Of a DNA stretch of 64,000 nucleotides, positions 42,827-52,620 are shown piece by piece. How positions within the stretch are numbered: position 1 is the first letter of the stretch; every line of letters starts with the position of its first letter. The stretch lies in assembly GCA_949751835.1 (NCBI GenBank), contig CATKHK010000015.1:62001-126000 (forward strand), in the 5' to 3' direction. The notes under the pieces are model-generated. The model did no database searches, was not told where the DNA came from, and saw only the letters and a list, made by a program, of their open reading frames with translations. The stretch is from Blepharisma japonicum (lineage: Eukaryota > Ciliophora > Heterotrichea > Heterotrichida > Blepharismidae). A program made the translations under genes and the position numbers.

Positions 42827-44110
42827 ATGGCAGCCAATCTTGCAAGTCTAATTGAAAGATTAGAAAAAGCTGTAGGAAGCTTGGAAGGTCTTGTTGGATA
42901 TGGAGCTCCTGCTGGTGAAGAAAGAAAAGCAGCTACAGAAGAGACTAAAACTGTAGAAAAGAAAGCACCAGTTGAAGAATTGCCAGCCTTCTTGCATGAA
43001 TTCCAAACTGCAGTCTTAAGTAAAATCCCTCAGTTGATTCAGACAGCTCAAGCAGTTGATGCACAAGTTGTCCAAATTGTAATTAACATCTAGTCAAATG
43101 AGTTCATTAAAGGCTTGAATTTTGTCTATGACTTGCTGGTTGCGTCTTTCAAATGCCGAAAGCCTTCTGACCAAGAAAACCAAGAGCATATTATCTCAAA
43201 ACTCCAAGCTATTTTTAAAGCACTAGCAGACTTGAAAAATATTAGAAATAACTTCACTAACCACTCCACTGCAGCTTTTGAAGCTGTACAAGCGATTCAA
43301 TGGCCTATTGCAGCTATGCCAGGACCAATTGTAGACAACTTTTTGGATGCTTCAGCATTTTATGGGAATAAAGTTCTTATGGCAAAAATTGAAACACACA
43401 CAGCTTGGTATAAAACTATGAGAGAAACTGTGGTAGCAATGAGAGACTATGTTAAAGCGAACTTTGCACAAGGCTTAAACTGGAATGCTAGAGGTGTTTC
43501 AATTGGAGAGCATTTTGCAGCTAAGCAAACCCAAGCTCCAAAAGAAGAAACCAAAGCCCCTGTAGAAGAGAAAAAAGCCGTCCATGAAGAATCCAAAACC
43601 CCTGCACCAGCAGCTAAAACAAAAGAGCCTAAGAAATTCGAAAGAGGCATAAGCTGGATCATCGAGAACTATTCAGAAAACAAGCAGCTTGAAATCTCTG
43701 CTGAAGAAGCAGGGCTCAAAAAAGCCATTATGATTGAAAACTGCGAAAAGTGTATTGTCCAAGTCAAAGGGAAAGTAAAATCAATCATCATAAGCAAATG
43801 CAAAAATACCAGTGTGGTTTGCCAAGATATTGTTTCAGGTATTGAAATTGTAAATTCTACCAAAACTCAGCTGCAAAGTACAGGGACTGTCCCATCAATT
43901 TCCATTGATAATAGTGATGGCGCCCAACTTTTCTTATCAGTAGGTCTAGACAACTTGATTATCACCACATGCAAGAGCTCAGACATGACAGTTACTATTC
44001 CAGACCCTGCATGTCCTGATGAGTGGATTGAAAAAGCAATCCCTCATCAGTTCACCCACAGAATTTCTTCAGGAAAAGTTGCAAGCGCTGTCAGTGACGT
44101 TTACCATTAG
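42827..44110 (+). CDS. CAP: adenylyl cyclase-associated protein (CAP), one 15-nt intron
   Basis: 422 residues from two exons (42827-43078 and 43094-44110). The N-terminus LASLIERLEKAVGSLEGL is the conserved CAP RLE motif that precedes the helical folded domain; the middle is Ala/Pro/Glu-rich and shorter than in animals; the C-terminal half is the beta-helix CARP domain (KKAIMIENCEKCIVQVKG, then KSIIISKCKNTSVVCQD and ISIDNSDGAQLFLS). CAP recycles cofilin-bound ADP-actin and promotes nucleotide exchange. Stop is TAG at 44108-44110, 28 bp before DAD1. Confidence 0.94.
43079..43093 (+). other. 15-nt intron in CAP
   Basis: GTAATTAACATCTAG; A at position 10. Splicing joins VVQI to SNEFIKG in frame and removes an internal TAG. 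Confidence 0.95.
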
Positions 44111-44138
44111 TTAGTTAATTAATCAGGGCAAATAATAA

Positions 44139-44480
44139 ATGGCTTCCTCGGTCATAAGTTCTCTAGTGGAGTCTTTTAATATTCTCAAAAAAAAGTATAC
44201 AAAGGAAACGAAGAAGAGGACCAAGCTTATTGACTTGTTTATTGGTTTTAACTTAGTTTTGGCGACACTTCAGTATGTTTATATGAAAATTGCAGGAAGT
44301 TTTCCATTCAATGCATTTCTCTCAGCCTTTTTCTGTAGCATTGGGACTGCTGTCTTGACTGTGTGTCTGAGGATGCAAGTAGAAAATAAAAGTGCAGGGA
44401 AATCTGAAGAAAAAGCGTATGTGGAATATATGTTCTGCTGTCTGATATTGTACCTGGTTTCTTTTAACTATTTAGGCTAA
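44139..44480 (+). CDS. DAD1: DAD1/OST2, oligosaccharyltransferase subunit
   Basis: 113 residues, exactly the length of animal DAD1. It contains QYVYMKIAGSFPFNAFLSAF and VLTVCLRMQVENK, then a C-terminal YLVSFNYLG, all matching the family (three transmembrane helices, FPFNxFLSGF signature). It is a membrane subunit of the ER oligosaccharyltransferase that N-glycosylates nascent proteins. Compact neighbour of CAP; no introns, no in-frame TGA. Confidence 0.95.
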   Translation: MASSVISSLVESFNILKKKYTKETKKRTKLIDLFIGFNLVLATLQYVYMKIAGSFPFNAFLSAFFCSIGTAVLTVCLRMQVENKSAGKSEEKAYVEYMFCCLILYLVSFNYLG

Positions 44481-44596
44481 GATTTTATAAGATTCATAGA
44501 CTTTACATAAAATTATACTAAATCTCTATTCTATCTCTATTCTACTTAATTAAAACGCATAAAGCTTCTTTTTCTTAAAAATAATTAAATTTTAAT

Positions 44597-45223
44597 ATGA
44601 GTGAAAATATTCTCTGCCTCGCAATTGGAAGATTCGATGATAGATCAATCCTTGCTGAGCTCATCCCAAGTGTCTCTATAAGACAAGCTATAAGAAAAGA
44701 AATATTCTCCCTTCTCTCCGAAAAGCCTGACGTTGAATGAATGGTATCTTCTGATTCACAATTCGGCCTTTGAAGCATGATTGCTAACAATGACATATGC
44801 TATATGTTTTTAGGCCCCAAAAATTACCCTTCTCACCTAGTAAATTCACTTCTTTTTGATATAAAAACTGCTTTAAAAGACAAAAAGTACTCAGAACAAG
44901 AAGTCTTAGAAATTATGTCCCAGAAATACCGAAATTCCAATGGGCAAGACAAAATCAAGAACTTAACAACACAAGTAAAACAAGTTCAAGAGCTAGCTTA
45001 TGTAGGCATCCAAAAAGTTTTAGAGAATACTGAAGTCGCTGAAAATCTGTCTGTGAAAACTGACGAGTTGGCAAGCACAAGCTACTTACTGAATCAAGAG
45101 TCAAAAAGATTGTCAAGACAACTGTATTGGAGAAACTTCAAGCTTAGATGTATAGTAGGAATTGTTATTGCCACAGTTCTTCTTTATTTGATAATTTCCT
45201 TGTTTTCAGAAGATGATAATTAA
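44597..45223 (+). CDS. longin R-SNARE, VAMP7-like, with zero-layer Asn
   Basis: 208 residues: N-terminal longin domain (1-115), SNARE motif (about 125-185), C-terminal membrane anchor (CIVGIVIATVLLYLIISLF). Two TGA codons (VE-W-MVSS, GL-W-SMIAN) are Trp. A gapless match to VAMP7-type motifs (VQELAYVGIQKVLENTEVAE against VRGIMxxNIEKVLxRGExLE) puts Asn144 where the zero-layer Arg of R-SNAREs should be. The fusion role in endosome/lysosome or contractile-vacuole traffic is inferred from the family. ATG at 44597. Confidence 0.88.
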
Positions 45224-45271
45224 CTTATTGATAATAAACCATAATGCAAAATTAAATGATCTTATAAATAT

Positions 45272-46261
45272 ATGGACCTTTTATATATCAATCTCCATTC
45301 TAGGATTCCAGGAGAATGCTTATCAGCAGTTGACTTACCCTTAGTCTTTTTATCTTCACTCATTTTGTCTCCGTTCAGAGTAATCGGGCTAAACTACCAA
45401 TTATCCTCAAGCATTTCTCAGTCGTCCATAGGCGAAGGCCTCAAAAGTCTAAGAGCATGGAATACAAAAAGCTATAAATTCAAAGCAAAAACACAAATTC
45501 CCTCTCAAAAATACCTGAAAATCCCAGTTTTTAAAAGTTACAGAGAATTGCTATTTTCTATGTCAAACAAAAAATTCACAACTTTATACTCAGGAAACTT
45601 TTGAGATAGCAATTTATGATTTATTTCTTTTAAGTTAAAATGCTCTATTATAGCTTTAATTGGAGGGAATTATATTCAAGATCCTTATGCTAACACATTT
45701 TTATTTGCTGCAATTTTTACACTCTTTGACTTAGCCAGCTACCAATTTGAGTCAATTACCACAAAAATTACATATGAGTATTTTCACTATGGCCAAAACA
45801 AGCTAAAATACATGAATTCTAAGTTTTTTGGCTACTTCAAGCAGATTGACAATAATATAAAAGACCTTAAATATGTAATTTCCCCGCCTTCTGAAAATCC
45901 AATTCTTGGCACAAAATTCATATGTTGACTGTATTCTATGGTGGCTTTTCGCAATAAGTGGGAAACTGAAAAAATGATTGACTTGTTTATTCTTCATACC
46001 TTGTTTTACCCACTTACTACAGCTCAAAGGAGAATTGAGACTCAATTTACTTATCCTGCATTGCAGCCTTTTAGGTACAAAAACATTTTGCATGCTCTGC
46101 AGAAGATTTATTATCAGGAAGGTATTTTGGATGGGCTTTATAGAGGATTTATACTGAACACAATTTATGTACTCCCGAGGTATTTTTTTATTCCGCCTAT
46201 AGTCTATGCGTACTCGCTGAAGAATCAGGAAATTTTTAATAGAATTAAATCAGAGATGTAG
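45272..46261 (+). CDS. mitochondrial-carrier-like (SLC25/MTCH-like) membrane protein
   Basis: 329 residues in one frame after three TGA codons are read as Trp (45602-45604, 45617-45619, 45926-45928). The best match to the carrier fold is in the last third: YPLTTAQRRIETQF followed by YKNILHALQKIYYQEGILDG and LYRGFILNTIYVLPR, i.e. the Px[D/E]xx[R/K] helix (with Thr for the acidic residue) and the xxEGxxxLYRGxxxN half-repeat. The first repeat is degenerate. Such divergence is typical of MTCH2 or SLC25A46-like outer-membrane members rather than active carriers. Stop is TAG at 46259-46261, convergent with MCM6. Confidence 0.7.
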
Positions 46262-46319
46262 GATGGTAAAACACATTAATGGATTTTTTATTAAGAAATA
46301 GGCAATTTAATTAAGGAAA

Positions 46320-48644
46320 TTAAGGAACATAGTTCCAATGCACTTTAAGAGTGCGTTCTGATTTATCCGGGTTATCTTCGACGATTACCAAGATGTGGTC
46401 TTTCATTACCAGCCTTTGTATTACTCCATTGACGATTTCCATCAGTTTTACAGAGTCGTCTTCTGTGGTTACTTCATGCATGTGCTCTTCTACATATTTT
46501 TGCACAATTTCGCCTTGTTTTACACCGGCTTCTCCTTCTTGTTGCCTCAGCAGCATTGCTATCCACTTTGCCATCCTATCATACTCTTCAAAAGAAATGC
46601 TGGTTTTTTTAGGTCCAGCTTGCTGCTCAGCCAGTCTTTTTTCTCTATCAATTTCCGCTTGTTCTTGTCTATAAGTATTCATAGCAGATTCATCAAACTG
46701 TTCTTCTACGTCTACATCACTAGTTTCTACATGAATAATGGACTTTTTCAATAGTCTGCAAGCTTCTAATACATATTCAGGCCTTATATATTGGTCATAA
46801 TTAAGCCTAGAGATTGCTTCTGAAAGCCTGATTAAAGACTCAAGCTGTCTTACAGTGATTCTATAGGCATTGTTCTGGTGCATTGAGTCTGACTGTCTAA
46901 GCAGCTTGTACTGCTCTCTGAGAAGCTTTGCAGCATCAGTCGTAAATGCAGGATTTATACGTCTAGCCCCAAGGATGTATTTTTTCATCATGTCCATTGA
47001 AAACTCTCCTTCTAGTGCTCTGTCTCCATTGGTATGTAGATTTACTATATGGTTTGCAATGGCATTGTCTACATGTTCGTCTCCTTCATCAACGATTACA
47101 AAAAACAAGTCAAATCTGGACATCAGGGGTGGTGAAATGTCAACATTTCTGCGGAGCTCTAACGATTTATCGTATCTTCCATATTTAGGGTTAGCAGCAG
47201 CTAGCACAGAACATCTGGCATTAAGAATAGCTTGAATCCCAGCTTTTGCAATAGAAATAGTCTGCTGTTCCATAGCTTCATGAATAGCCACTTGATCTTT
47301 GGAGTCCATCTTATCGAACTCATCAATACAACAAATACCATTGTCTGCAAGCATTAAAGCTCCTGCTTCTATGCAAAAATCGCCTGTCTCTAGATCTCTT
47401 TGTACGGCTGCTGTAAGACCAGCGGCTGATGAGGCTTTTCCAGAGGTATATACAGATCTTGGCAAGAAATTGCAGACGTATTTCAAAAATTGGGATTTTG
47501 CGGTAGATGGGTCGCCGACGATACAAATATTGATATCTCCTCTTAGCTTCATGCCTTCTGGAGTCTTTTTATTTGACCCTCCAAGTAGCATTAACAAAAT
47601 TCCTCTTTTTACTTCTTCATGCCCAAATACAGTAGGAGAAATACATCTTGCTATTCTTGAATATAGATCAGGCTCAGCCCTCATTTTTTCAATGGTTTCT
47701 TGGTCAGCTGCGGTAAGCTCTGTCACTTCTTCGTCTTCTCTGAAATTAAAAGCAGGATGCTTTGTGACAGCACAAGCGATAAATACAAGTTTATAGTTCA
47801 GTTCTCTTACACCTAAGGCTTTTAGTCCGGTTACTGCATCAAGGGTTCTGTCTCTTCCTCGCTGCCCGTCATGCTTCATAGACATTTGTTGCCTTTCTCC
47901 TGGGGTTAGAAATGAAGCAATTTCAGGAACTGCGATTAAAGTGCCTGTGAAGATAAGCCTTTCTCCAGGCTTGGCAGTGTCTACAAGCTCATGCCTGAGA
48001 ATAACGTCTATTGATCTGGGCATACTGCCTGCTGGGATTTCGTTAGAGTGCTCTTGGACTCTGACCTTTTGCCAGTCACAGAATTTTGAGCTTTCTAAAA
48101 TCAGCTCCCATCGTGATTTATTACCACAATGACCATTTGGACATATTTGAGGTGTTGTGTACTTAAATTGCTGCACGACATCTTTCACTTCATAGTTGCA
48201 AGCCAAACATTTAAAGCTTCCATACCTCAGTTCTGGGCGAACTTCAGTACTTTTTGTGACTGTAGCACTTATTGATGAAAGTTTTCCTATTCTTTGTGTT
48301 TTCAATGAGCGGATTTTGTCTTCATATTTATTATTAAAGAGGCCTACATGGATTTCGTTGTCTTTGGCGTATTCTGGGAAGCATTTAAACATAAAGCGTT
48401 GGACTGCTTTTTCAATGAAAGGTTCAAATTTGTAATAGTCCGATAAAAGAGCTGTTAGGAGGTCATCGAAAAGTGCTAAATGAGAAAGGTCAACAAAAAG
48501 TGTGGTTTTTTCGTTAACTACAAGGTCTTGGCCTTTGTAAAAGTAAACTTCACGATCATTTAGTCTGAATGTTTCAAGAAATTCTAAAAAGCGTGATTGG
48601 ACTGCTTCACCTTCAGCTTCTGTGGCGAGTTCTATGTTCATCAT
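46320..48644 (-). CDS. MCM6: MCM6 replicative helicase subunit
   Basis: 774 residues. It contains the N-terminal OB/zinc domain (CLACNYEV...CPNGHC), then QKVRVQEHSNEIPAGSMPRS, AAA+ Walker A GDPSTAKSQ (about 375-383), SSAAGLTAAV, Walker B CCIDEFDKMD (about 436) and the arginine finger SRFDLFF (about 506). The motif QFKYTTPQICP and the sequence around Walker A follow MCM6 rather than other MCM paralogues. It is part of the MCM2-7 hexamer that unwinds origins. It has no in-frame TGA, despite its length. Start at 48642-48644 (a second ATG follows immediately); TAA at 46320-46322. Confidence 0.95.
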   Translation of the reverse strand: MMNIELATEAEGEAVQSRFLEFLETFRLNDREVYFYKGQDLVVNEKTTLFVDLSHLALFDDLLTALLSDYYKFEPFIEKAVQRFMFKCFPEYAKDNEIHVGLFNNKYEDKIRSLKTQRIGKLSSISATVTKSTEVRPELRYGSFKCLACNYEVKDVVQQFKYTTPQICPNGHCGNKSRWELILESSKFCDWQKVRVQEHSNEIPAGSMPRSIDVILRHELVDTAKPGERLIFTGTLIAVPEIASFLTPGERQQMSMKHDGQRGRDRTLDAVTGLKALGVRELNYKLVFIACAVTKHPAFNFREDEEVTELTAADQETIEKMRAEPDLYSRIARCISPTVFGHEEVKRGILLMLLGGSNKKTPEGMKLRGDINICIVGDPSTAKSQFLKYVCNFLPRSVYTSGKASSAAGLTAAVQRDLETGDFCIEAGALMLADNGICCIDEFDKMDSKDQVAIHEAMEQQTISIAKAGIQAILNARCSVLAAANPKYGRYDKSLELRRNVDISPPLMSRFDLFFVIVDEGDEHVDNAIANHIVNLHTNGDRALEGEFSMDMMKKYILGARRINPAFTTDAAKLLREQYKLLRQSDSMHQNNAYRITVRQLESLIRLSEAISRLNYDQYIRPEYVLEACRLLKKSIIHVETSDVDVEEQFDESAMNTYRQEQAEIDREKRLAEQQAGPKKTSISFEEYDRMAKWIAMLLRQQEGEAGVKQGEIVQKYVEEHMHEVTTEDDSVKLMEIVNGVIQRLVMKDHILVIVEDNPDKSERTLKVHWNYVP

Positions 48645-49021
48645 GGTTCCCGCGAATAATTATAAGGAAAAATGGTATTGCGCCAGTTCCTTGTTTTAAG
48701 TAAATATTATTCTCTATAGACCTCAAAGTCATAAAAATCGAAATTTGCCATGTTTAAAAAGTTAAAATTTATTTAACGGCGCTTTGATTGTAATTTTAAT
48801 TAAAATCAGAAATTTTAATATAAAATTGTTGAAATTATAAGAGAAATAATAAGAAATTTCTAATTTGTTAATCAAAGTCTTAGGATTGTTATAAATTAAA
48901 AGTAAATTAATCTAAAACTCAGTATAGCCTAAATATCTTCAATCACTTTAGCATTTCTTTTTATATATAAAGATTCGATTAACAAGACCATTTAATTAGA
49001 ATCTAAAATGAAATTAATCTA
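48645..49021. other. divergent promoter region
   Basis: 377 bp of AT-rich DNA between MCM6 and the TPR-IQ gene. No clear element seen. Confidence 0.4.
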
Positions 49022-51361
49022 ATGGAATCTTTCAGCAGTCCATATGGATTTATGTTTGACCACTTGCAAGGAGTATCTCTTACATAGATTGAAGACATCG
49101 TCCTCAATATAAACAAGCTTGCTATGGAAGCTCTACATGAAAATGATTTCAATACCGCAGTAACTTTGCTTCACAGAGCGAATCATATGCTTAGACAGCA
49201 GCCTGTAAATTTGCAAACAATCAAGCTTAGAGCAATTACTTTGAATAATTTAGGATGCCTATATAAAAGGACAAACCAAAATCCTAAGGCTTTGCAGTTT
49301 CTAAAAGAAGCTTTGGAATGCGAAAAGAAGTTACCAGGGGATTATACGAATATAGCAGGGACACATCTTAATATATGTGCGATAAAATCGCTGCTGAGTC
49401 ATCATGAAGAGTCATTGGCGCATGCACTTAAAGCTATTAATATTATTCAACAAAACCCTTTTTTAGATGAGGAACTTATAAGATCTCTTGTTGTAGCTTA
49501 TTATAATGCAGGAACTGAGTACCAATATTTACATAGAAATTCAGAAGCTGCTGCATTTTTAAGGCATGGGTATAATTTGTCATCAAAGCATTTAGGCAAA
49601 AACCACCCTTTAACGTTGAGCTTCGGGATAGGAAAAAATGAAAAAAATAAGCAGAAATCCAAAAGAGGAAAATTGAAGCCGATTGATTTTGAGCTGATAA
49701 ATAAAAGCCTAGATCTTGAAGAAGAAAAAATAGACCAATCAGCTGAGAAGAAAAATGAAGAATCATTGCTGCCTGATATTTTTAGTAAAAGTAGGGCTCA
49801 GACTATAAGAAATAATGATGGAATACAGCTGGATACCACTCCTTGGATTGATGATAATAAAGAAAAAAGCGTCAGAGGATATTTCAGAAATAATAAAACG
49901 AAGAAAATACCTATAGAAGAAAGGAAAAGTATAGCAAATGAAATTTCAACGCCAAGAAGATCATATAAAATTCCTCAAACCTTGAGAGAAAAAATTGAAC
50001 ATTTCTCAATGTCGCCAAAACATGAAGACAGTTTTGACAGAAAATTAGGTCACAAAGCAGGGAATAAATCAGAAGGCCAAGTAACTCCTTTTAAATTCAA
50101 TTCAAGCCTTGACAAAAATTCTCTTACACCATCAAGAAATATGGTAAAAAATAAAGTAAATTCTCAAGCAAACAATATTAAATCAGATAAACAACTAAAG
50201 CCTAAATCACCTGCAAAATTAAATCCTATTACAAATAAAAACCAAGCTAAGCTACCAATTCAAAATATTTTCCAAATTAAAAAAGATCAAAATAAGTCCC
50301 CTTTTATTACTTGTGAAAGTCCGATTCCAACTGTAAAAACAAGAGACTCAACCCATAGCTTGCTACCTACATTTTCAAAAGATAGTGAAAACAGTCCTAA
50401 CGTAAAAACTCATAAGTCAAGTAATAGTTCTCTTCCAAGGACCAAAGACTCAAGTAATAGCCCATTTCCTACATCAAAAACTAAGGACTCAAGCAGCAGC
50501 CCTATTCCATCTTTTTCTCAAGCTTATTTAGCTCAAACCCCTCCAGAACCAAAAAAAGCAGTTTCTCCATTATCAAATAATGTAAAAACACGTTTAAATT
50601 CTATTGATGATAAATTATCAACACTACAAAACAGATTAAATACTTTTGAAAATAAAATACAGCCATTAAAAGAGCTAACAGAAGCGGAGGAAGATACTAT
50701 AAGCAATATATCAGTTCCTCCAGATAATACAGGAAAAAGAGTAGCAGCAGCAATTAAAATTCAAGCTAAATATAAGGGTTGAAAAGAGTATCAAAAATAT
50801 AAAAAAATAAAGGAAAACATAATAAAAATACAAAAACATGTTAGAGGATGGATTTGTAAGAAAAAGTTTCAAAAAATAAAGAAAAATACTATAGTAATAC
50901 AAAAATACGTAAAAGGATGAATTTGCAGGGAAAAGTACATGAAAATGAAATTGGAATTAAAAAACCAAAAAAATTTTGGGCAGCAGTTTGGCTCAAATTT
51001 GGTAAAAACTGAAGACATACAGAGCCAAACAGATTTAAATATGCGCGATCCAATTTTGTCAGCAATTCATTTAGCTCCTTCAAAGGCATTAGCAAATAAA
51101 TCACTTTTAAGTATTGTAATATTAATCCAAGCTCACATTAGAGGATTTTTAAAGCGAAAATGATATAAAAAAGTTCTGCATTCTATCTTATTAATCCAAA
51201 AAACAGCAAAAAAGTATAAATTTTGTCGGCTGTACAAAGAAATATTACATGCAATAATTTTCATACAAACTATGTACAGAGGTTACAGAGCCCGAAAACA
51301 TTATAAACGACCCTTAAAATTTGGCGAAAATGCTGTTTTCAAATCTGTAAAGATTTGGTAA
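49022..51361 (+). CDS. TPR - disordered - multi-IQ protein, one 15-nt intron
   Basis: 774 residues. The first exon is tiny (49022-49072, MESFSSPYGFMFDHLQG); after the intron come TPR helices (AITLNNLGCLYKRTNQNPKA, THLNICAIKSLLSHHEES, VVAYYNAGTEYQYLHRN). Residues 180-560 are disordered, with imperfect TKDSSNSP-type repeats and a short coiled coil. The C-terminal 200 residues hold five to six IQ motifs (IKIQAKYKGWKEY, IIKIQKHVRGWICKKKF, ILIQAHIRGFLKRKW, IIFIQTMYRGYRARKHY), several of whose Trp are TGA. Calmodulin- or centrin-binding is likely; a basal-body or cortical role is inference. TAA at 51359-51361. Confidence 0.85.
49073..49087 (+). other. 15-nt intron in the TPR-IQ gene
   Basis: GTATCTCTTACATAG; A at position 10. 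Splicing joins HLQG to IEDIVLN and removes a TAG near the 5' end. Confidence 0.92.
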
Positions 51362-51453
51362 AATAATAAAAATTTTGGTGCATTTTTTATATTATTTATA
51401 AAAATTATAATCATGCCTAATTTCAAGAAATATTAATTATGGAAATTATTTAA

Positions 51454-51783
51454 TTCCCACTAAAAGTCGGCACTTTATACTTACAGATTTTGAAACTAGA
51501 TGAGTGTGCTCATGTGTATATTGGGAAAGATGAGTGCTCTTTTAACAATCTGATTATGGGAATTCAGACAAAATATAATACATTGCCGAATATTGTGCAT
51601 ATCATGGGATTTGAAGAAAGCTGAACATATTTTATACAGAAAATCTGCAAAAAACCAAATATACCAATAGTTTTTTCTATTAATATTGAAACAGCTAACC
51701 CTGAGATGATTCCCATTATTGAGGAAGAATATAAAAAAAATTATCATAAATTCATAAGGCCTAATTTAGGCTCTTTAAAATAA
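51454..51783 (+). CDS. proteasome assembly chaperone 4 (PAC4)-like, 5' end unresolved
   Basis: Open frame from just after an in-frame TAA (51451-51453) to TAA at 51781-51783; about 109 residues. LQILKLDECAHVYIGKDE, then NLIMGIQTKYNTLPNIVHIM and KPNIPIVFSINIETANPE fit the small PAC4/PSMG4 fold (a beta-hairpin with VxIG, a helix, then VFVSxNL). One TGA encodes Trp. There is no ATG between the TAA and the conserved part; an ATG at 51439 is separated from it by the TAA, and another frame (ATG 51413) reads LWKLFNS, which could be a displaced N-terminus. Either an unrecognised exon junction, non-ATG initiation, or a recently broken gene. Confidence 0.6.
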
Positions 51784-51805
51784 TTTTTAATTAAAAGAAG
51801 CACAC

Positions 51806-52492
51806 ATGGATAATAAGTAAGAAACATTTAGACTGTTCCTGACAGTTGATGAAGAAACAAAGGCTCATCAAATGCTAAATCTTTTAGAGCTTCATGATGA
51901 AAGCGTGGAATTTCTCCATCCAGTGGATTGGAAACTCCTAGGAATCCCCGACTATCCTTTACAAATAAAGAATCCTATGGATCTAGGCTCAATAAAGAAA
52001 AAAATAAAAAGCAAGGCCTACCATAATCTATCTGATTTCATTGCTGATGTGCAGCTAGTTTGGAATAATTGTAAGACATATAATGATTCAAGCTCAGTAC
52101 GCAATAAATAGGAAATTTATCAACAAGCTGAGTTCTTGGAAAAACAAATGAGAAGATATTGCACAAAATTAAAAATCCCAGTACCAAGAGGCCAAGCTAA
52201 ACACTTGAGGGATGAAGAAGAAATAGTAAGGGAAGACCCGAATGTGGTTTCATTTGAAGAGAAATGGGAAATGACTGAACAAATAAAAAAACTAGGCCAA
52301 TCTACGCTTGAAGAAATTGTACAATTAATCACGACAAATGCACCACAGGCAGTTGAAAATGAAGAACAGGAAAAAATAAAGGTGAAGCTAGATGAAGTTG
52401 ATAGAGATACTTTTACGAAAATGCAAGAAATTATAGTCAGAAGCTTTACTGTTGAGGAAGGAGCACCACATAAAAAGGCTAAAAGATCATAG
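51806..52492 (+). CDS. BET-type protein: bromodomain plus NET domain, two 15-nt introns
   Basis: 218 residues from three exons (51806-51816, 51832-52096, 52112-52492); the first exon encodes only MDN and part of the next codon. Bromodomain: FLHPVDWKLLGIPDYPLQIK, NPMDLGSIKKKIKSKAYHN and WNNCKTYNDSSS, with the acetyl-lysine-binding Asn in the YND motif. The C-terminal part (MTEQIKKLGQSTLEEIVQLI, then VKLDEVDRDTFTKMQEIIV) fits an extraterminal (NET) domain. It reads acetylated histones and recruits chromatin regulators. Stop is TAG at 52490-52492. Confidence 0.92.
51817..51831 (+). other. 15-nt intron 1 of the BET gene
   Basis: GTAAGAAACATTTAG; A at position 10. It interrupts a codon (phase 2) after an 11-nt first coding exon. 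Confidence 0.92.
52097..52111 (+). other. 15-nt intron 2 of the BET gene
   Basis: GTACGCAATAAATAG; A at position 10. Splicing joins YNDSSS to EIYQQAEF, exactly within the bromodomain helix C. Confidence 0.95.
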
Positions 52493-52620
52493 ATAATAAA
52501 GAAAATAGTAGTTTAAATTATATTTTGATAATCTAGCCAAAGTCAGTCTATGCAAATACTATTGCGATATACTTGATAATTGCTAAATAATTTAAAAATG
52601 TGATATTACAAAAAAATTAC
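52493..52620. other. short convergent spacer
   Basis: 128 bp of AT-rich DNA between the 3' ends of the BET and DZIP1-like genes. Nothing else seen. Confidence 0.4.

Noticed and set aside
46395-47235. Several plus-strand ORFs of 100-120 codons over MCM6
   Set aside because: They overlap a conserved MCM6 frame on the other strand and read as Cys/Ser/Phe-rich antisense peptides.
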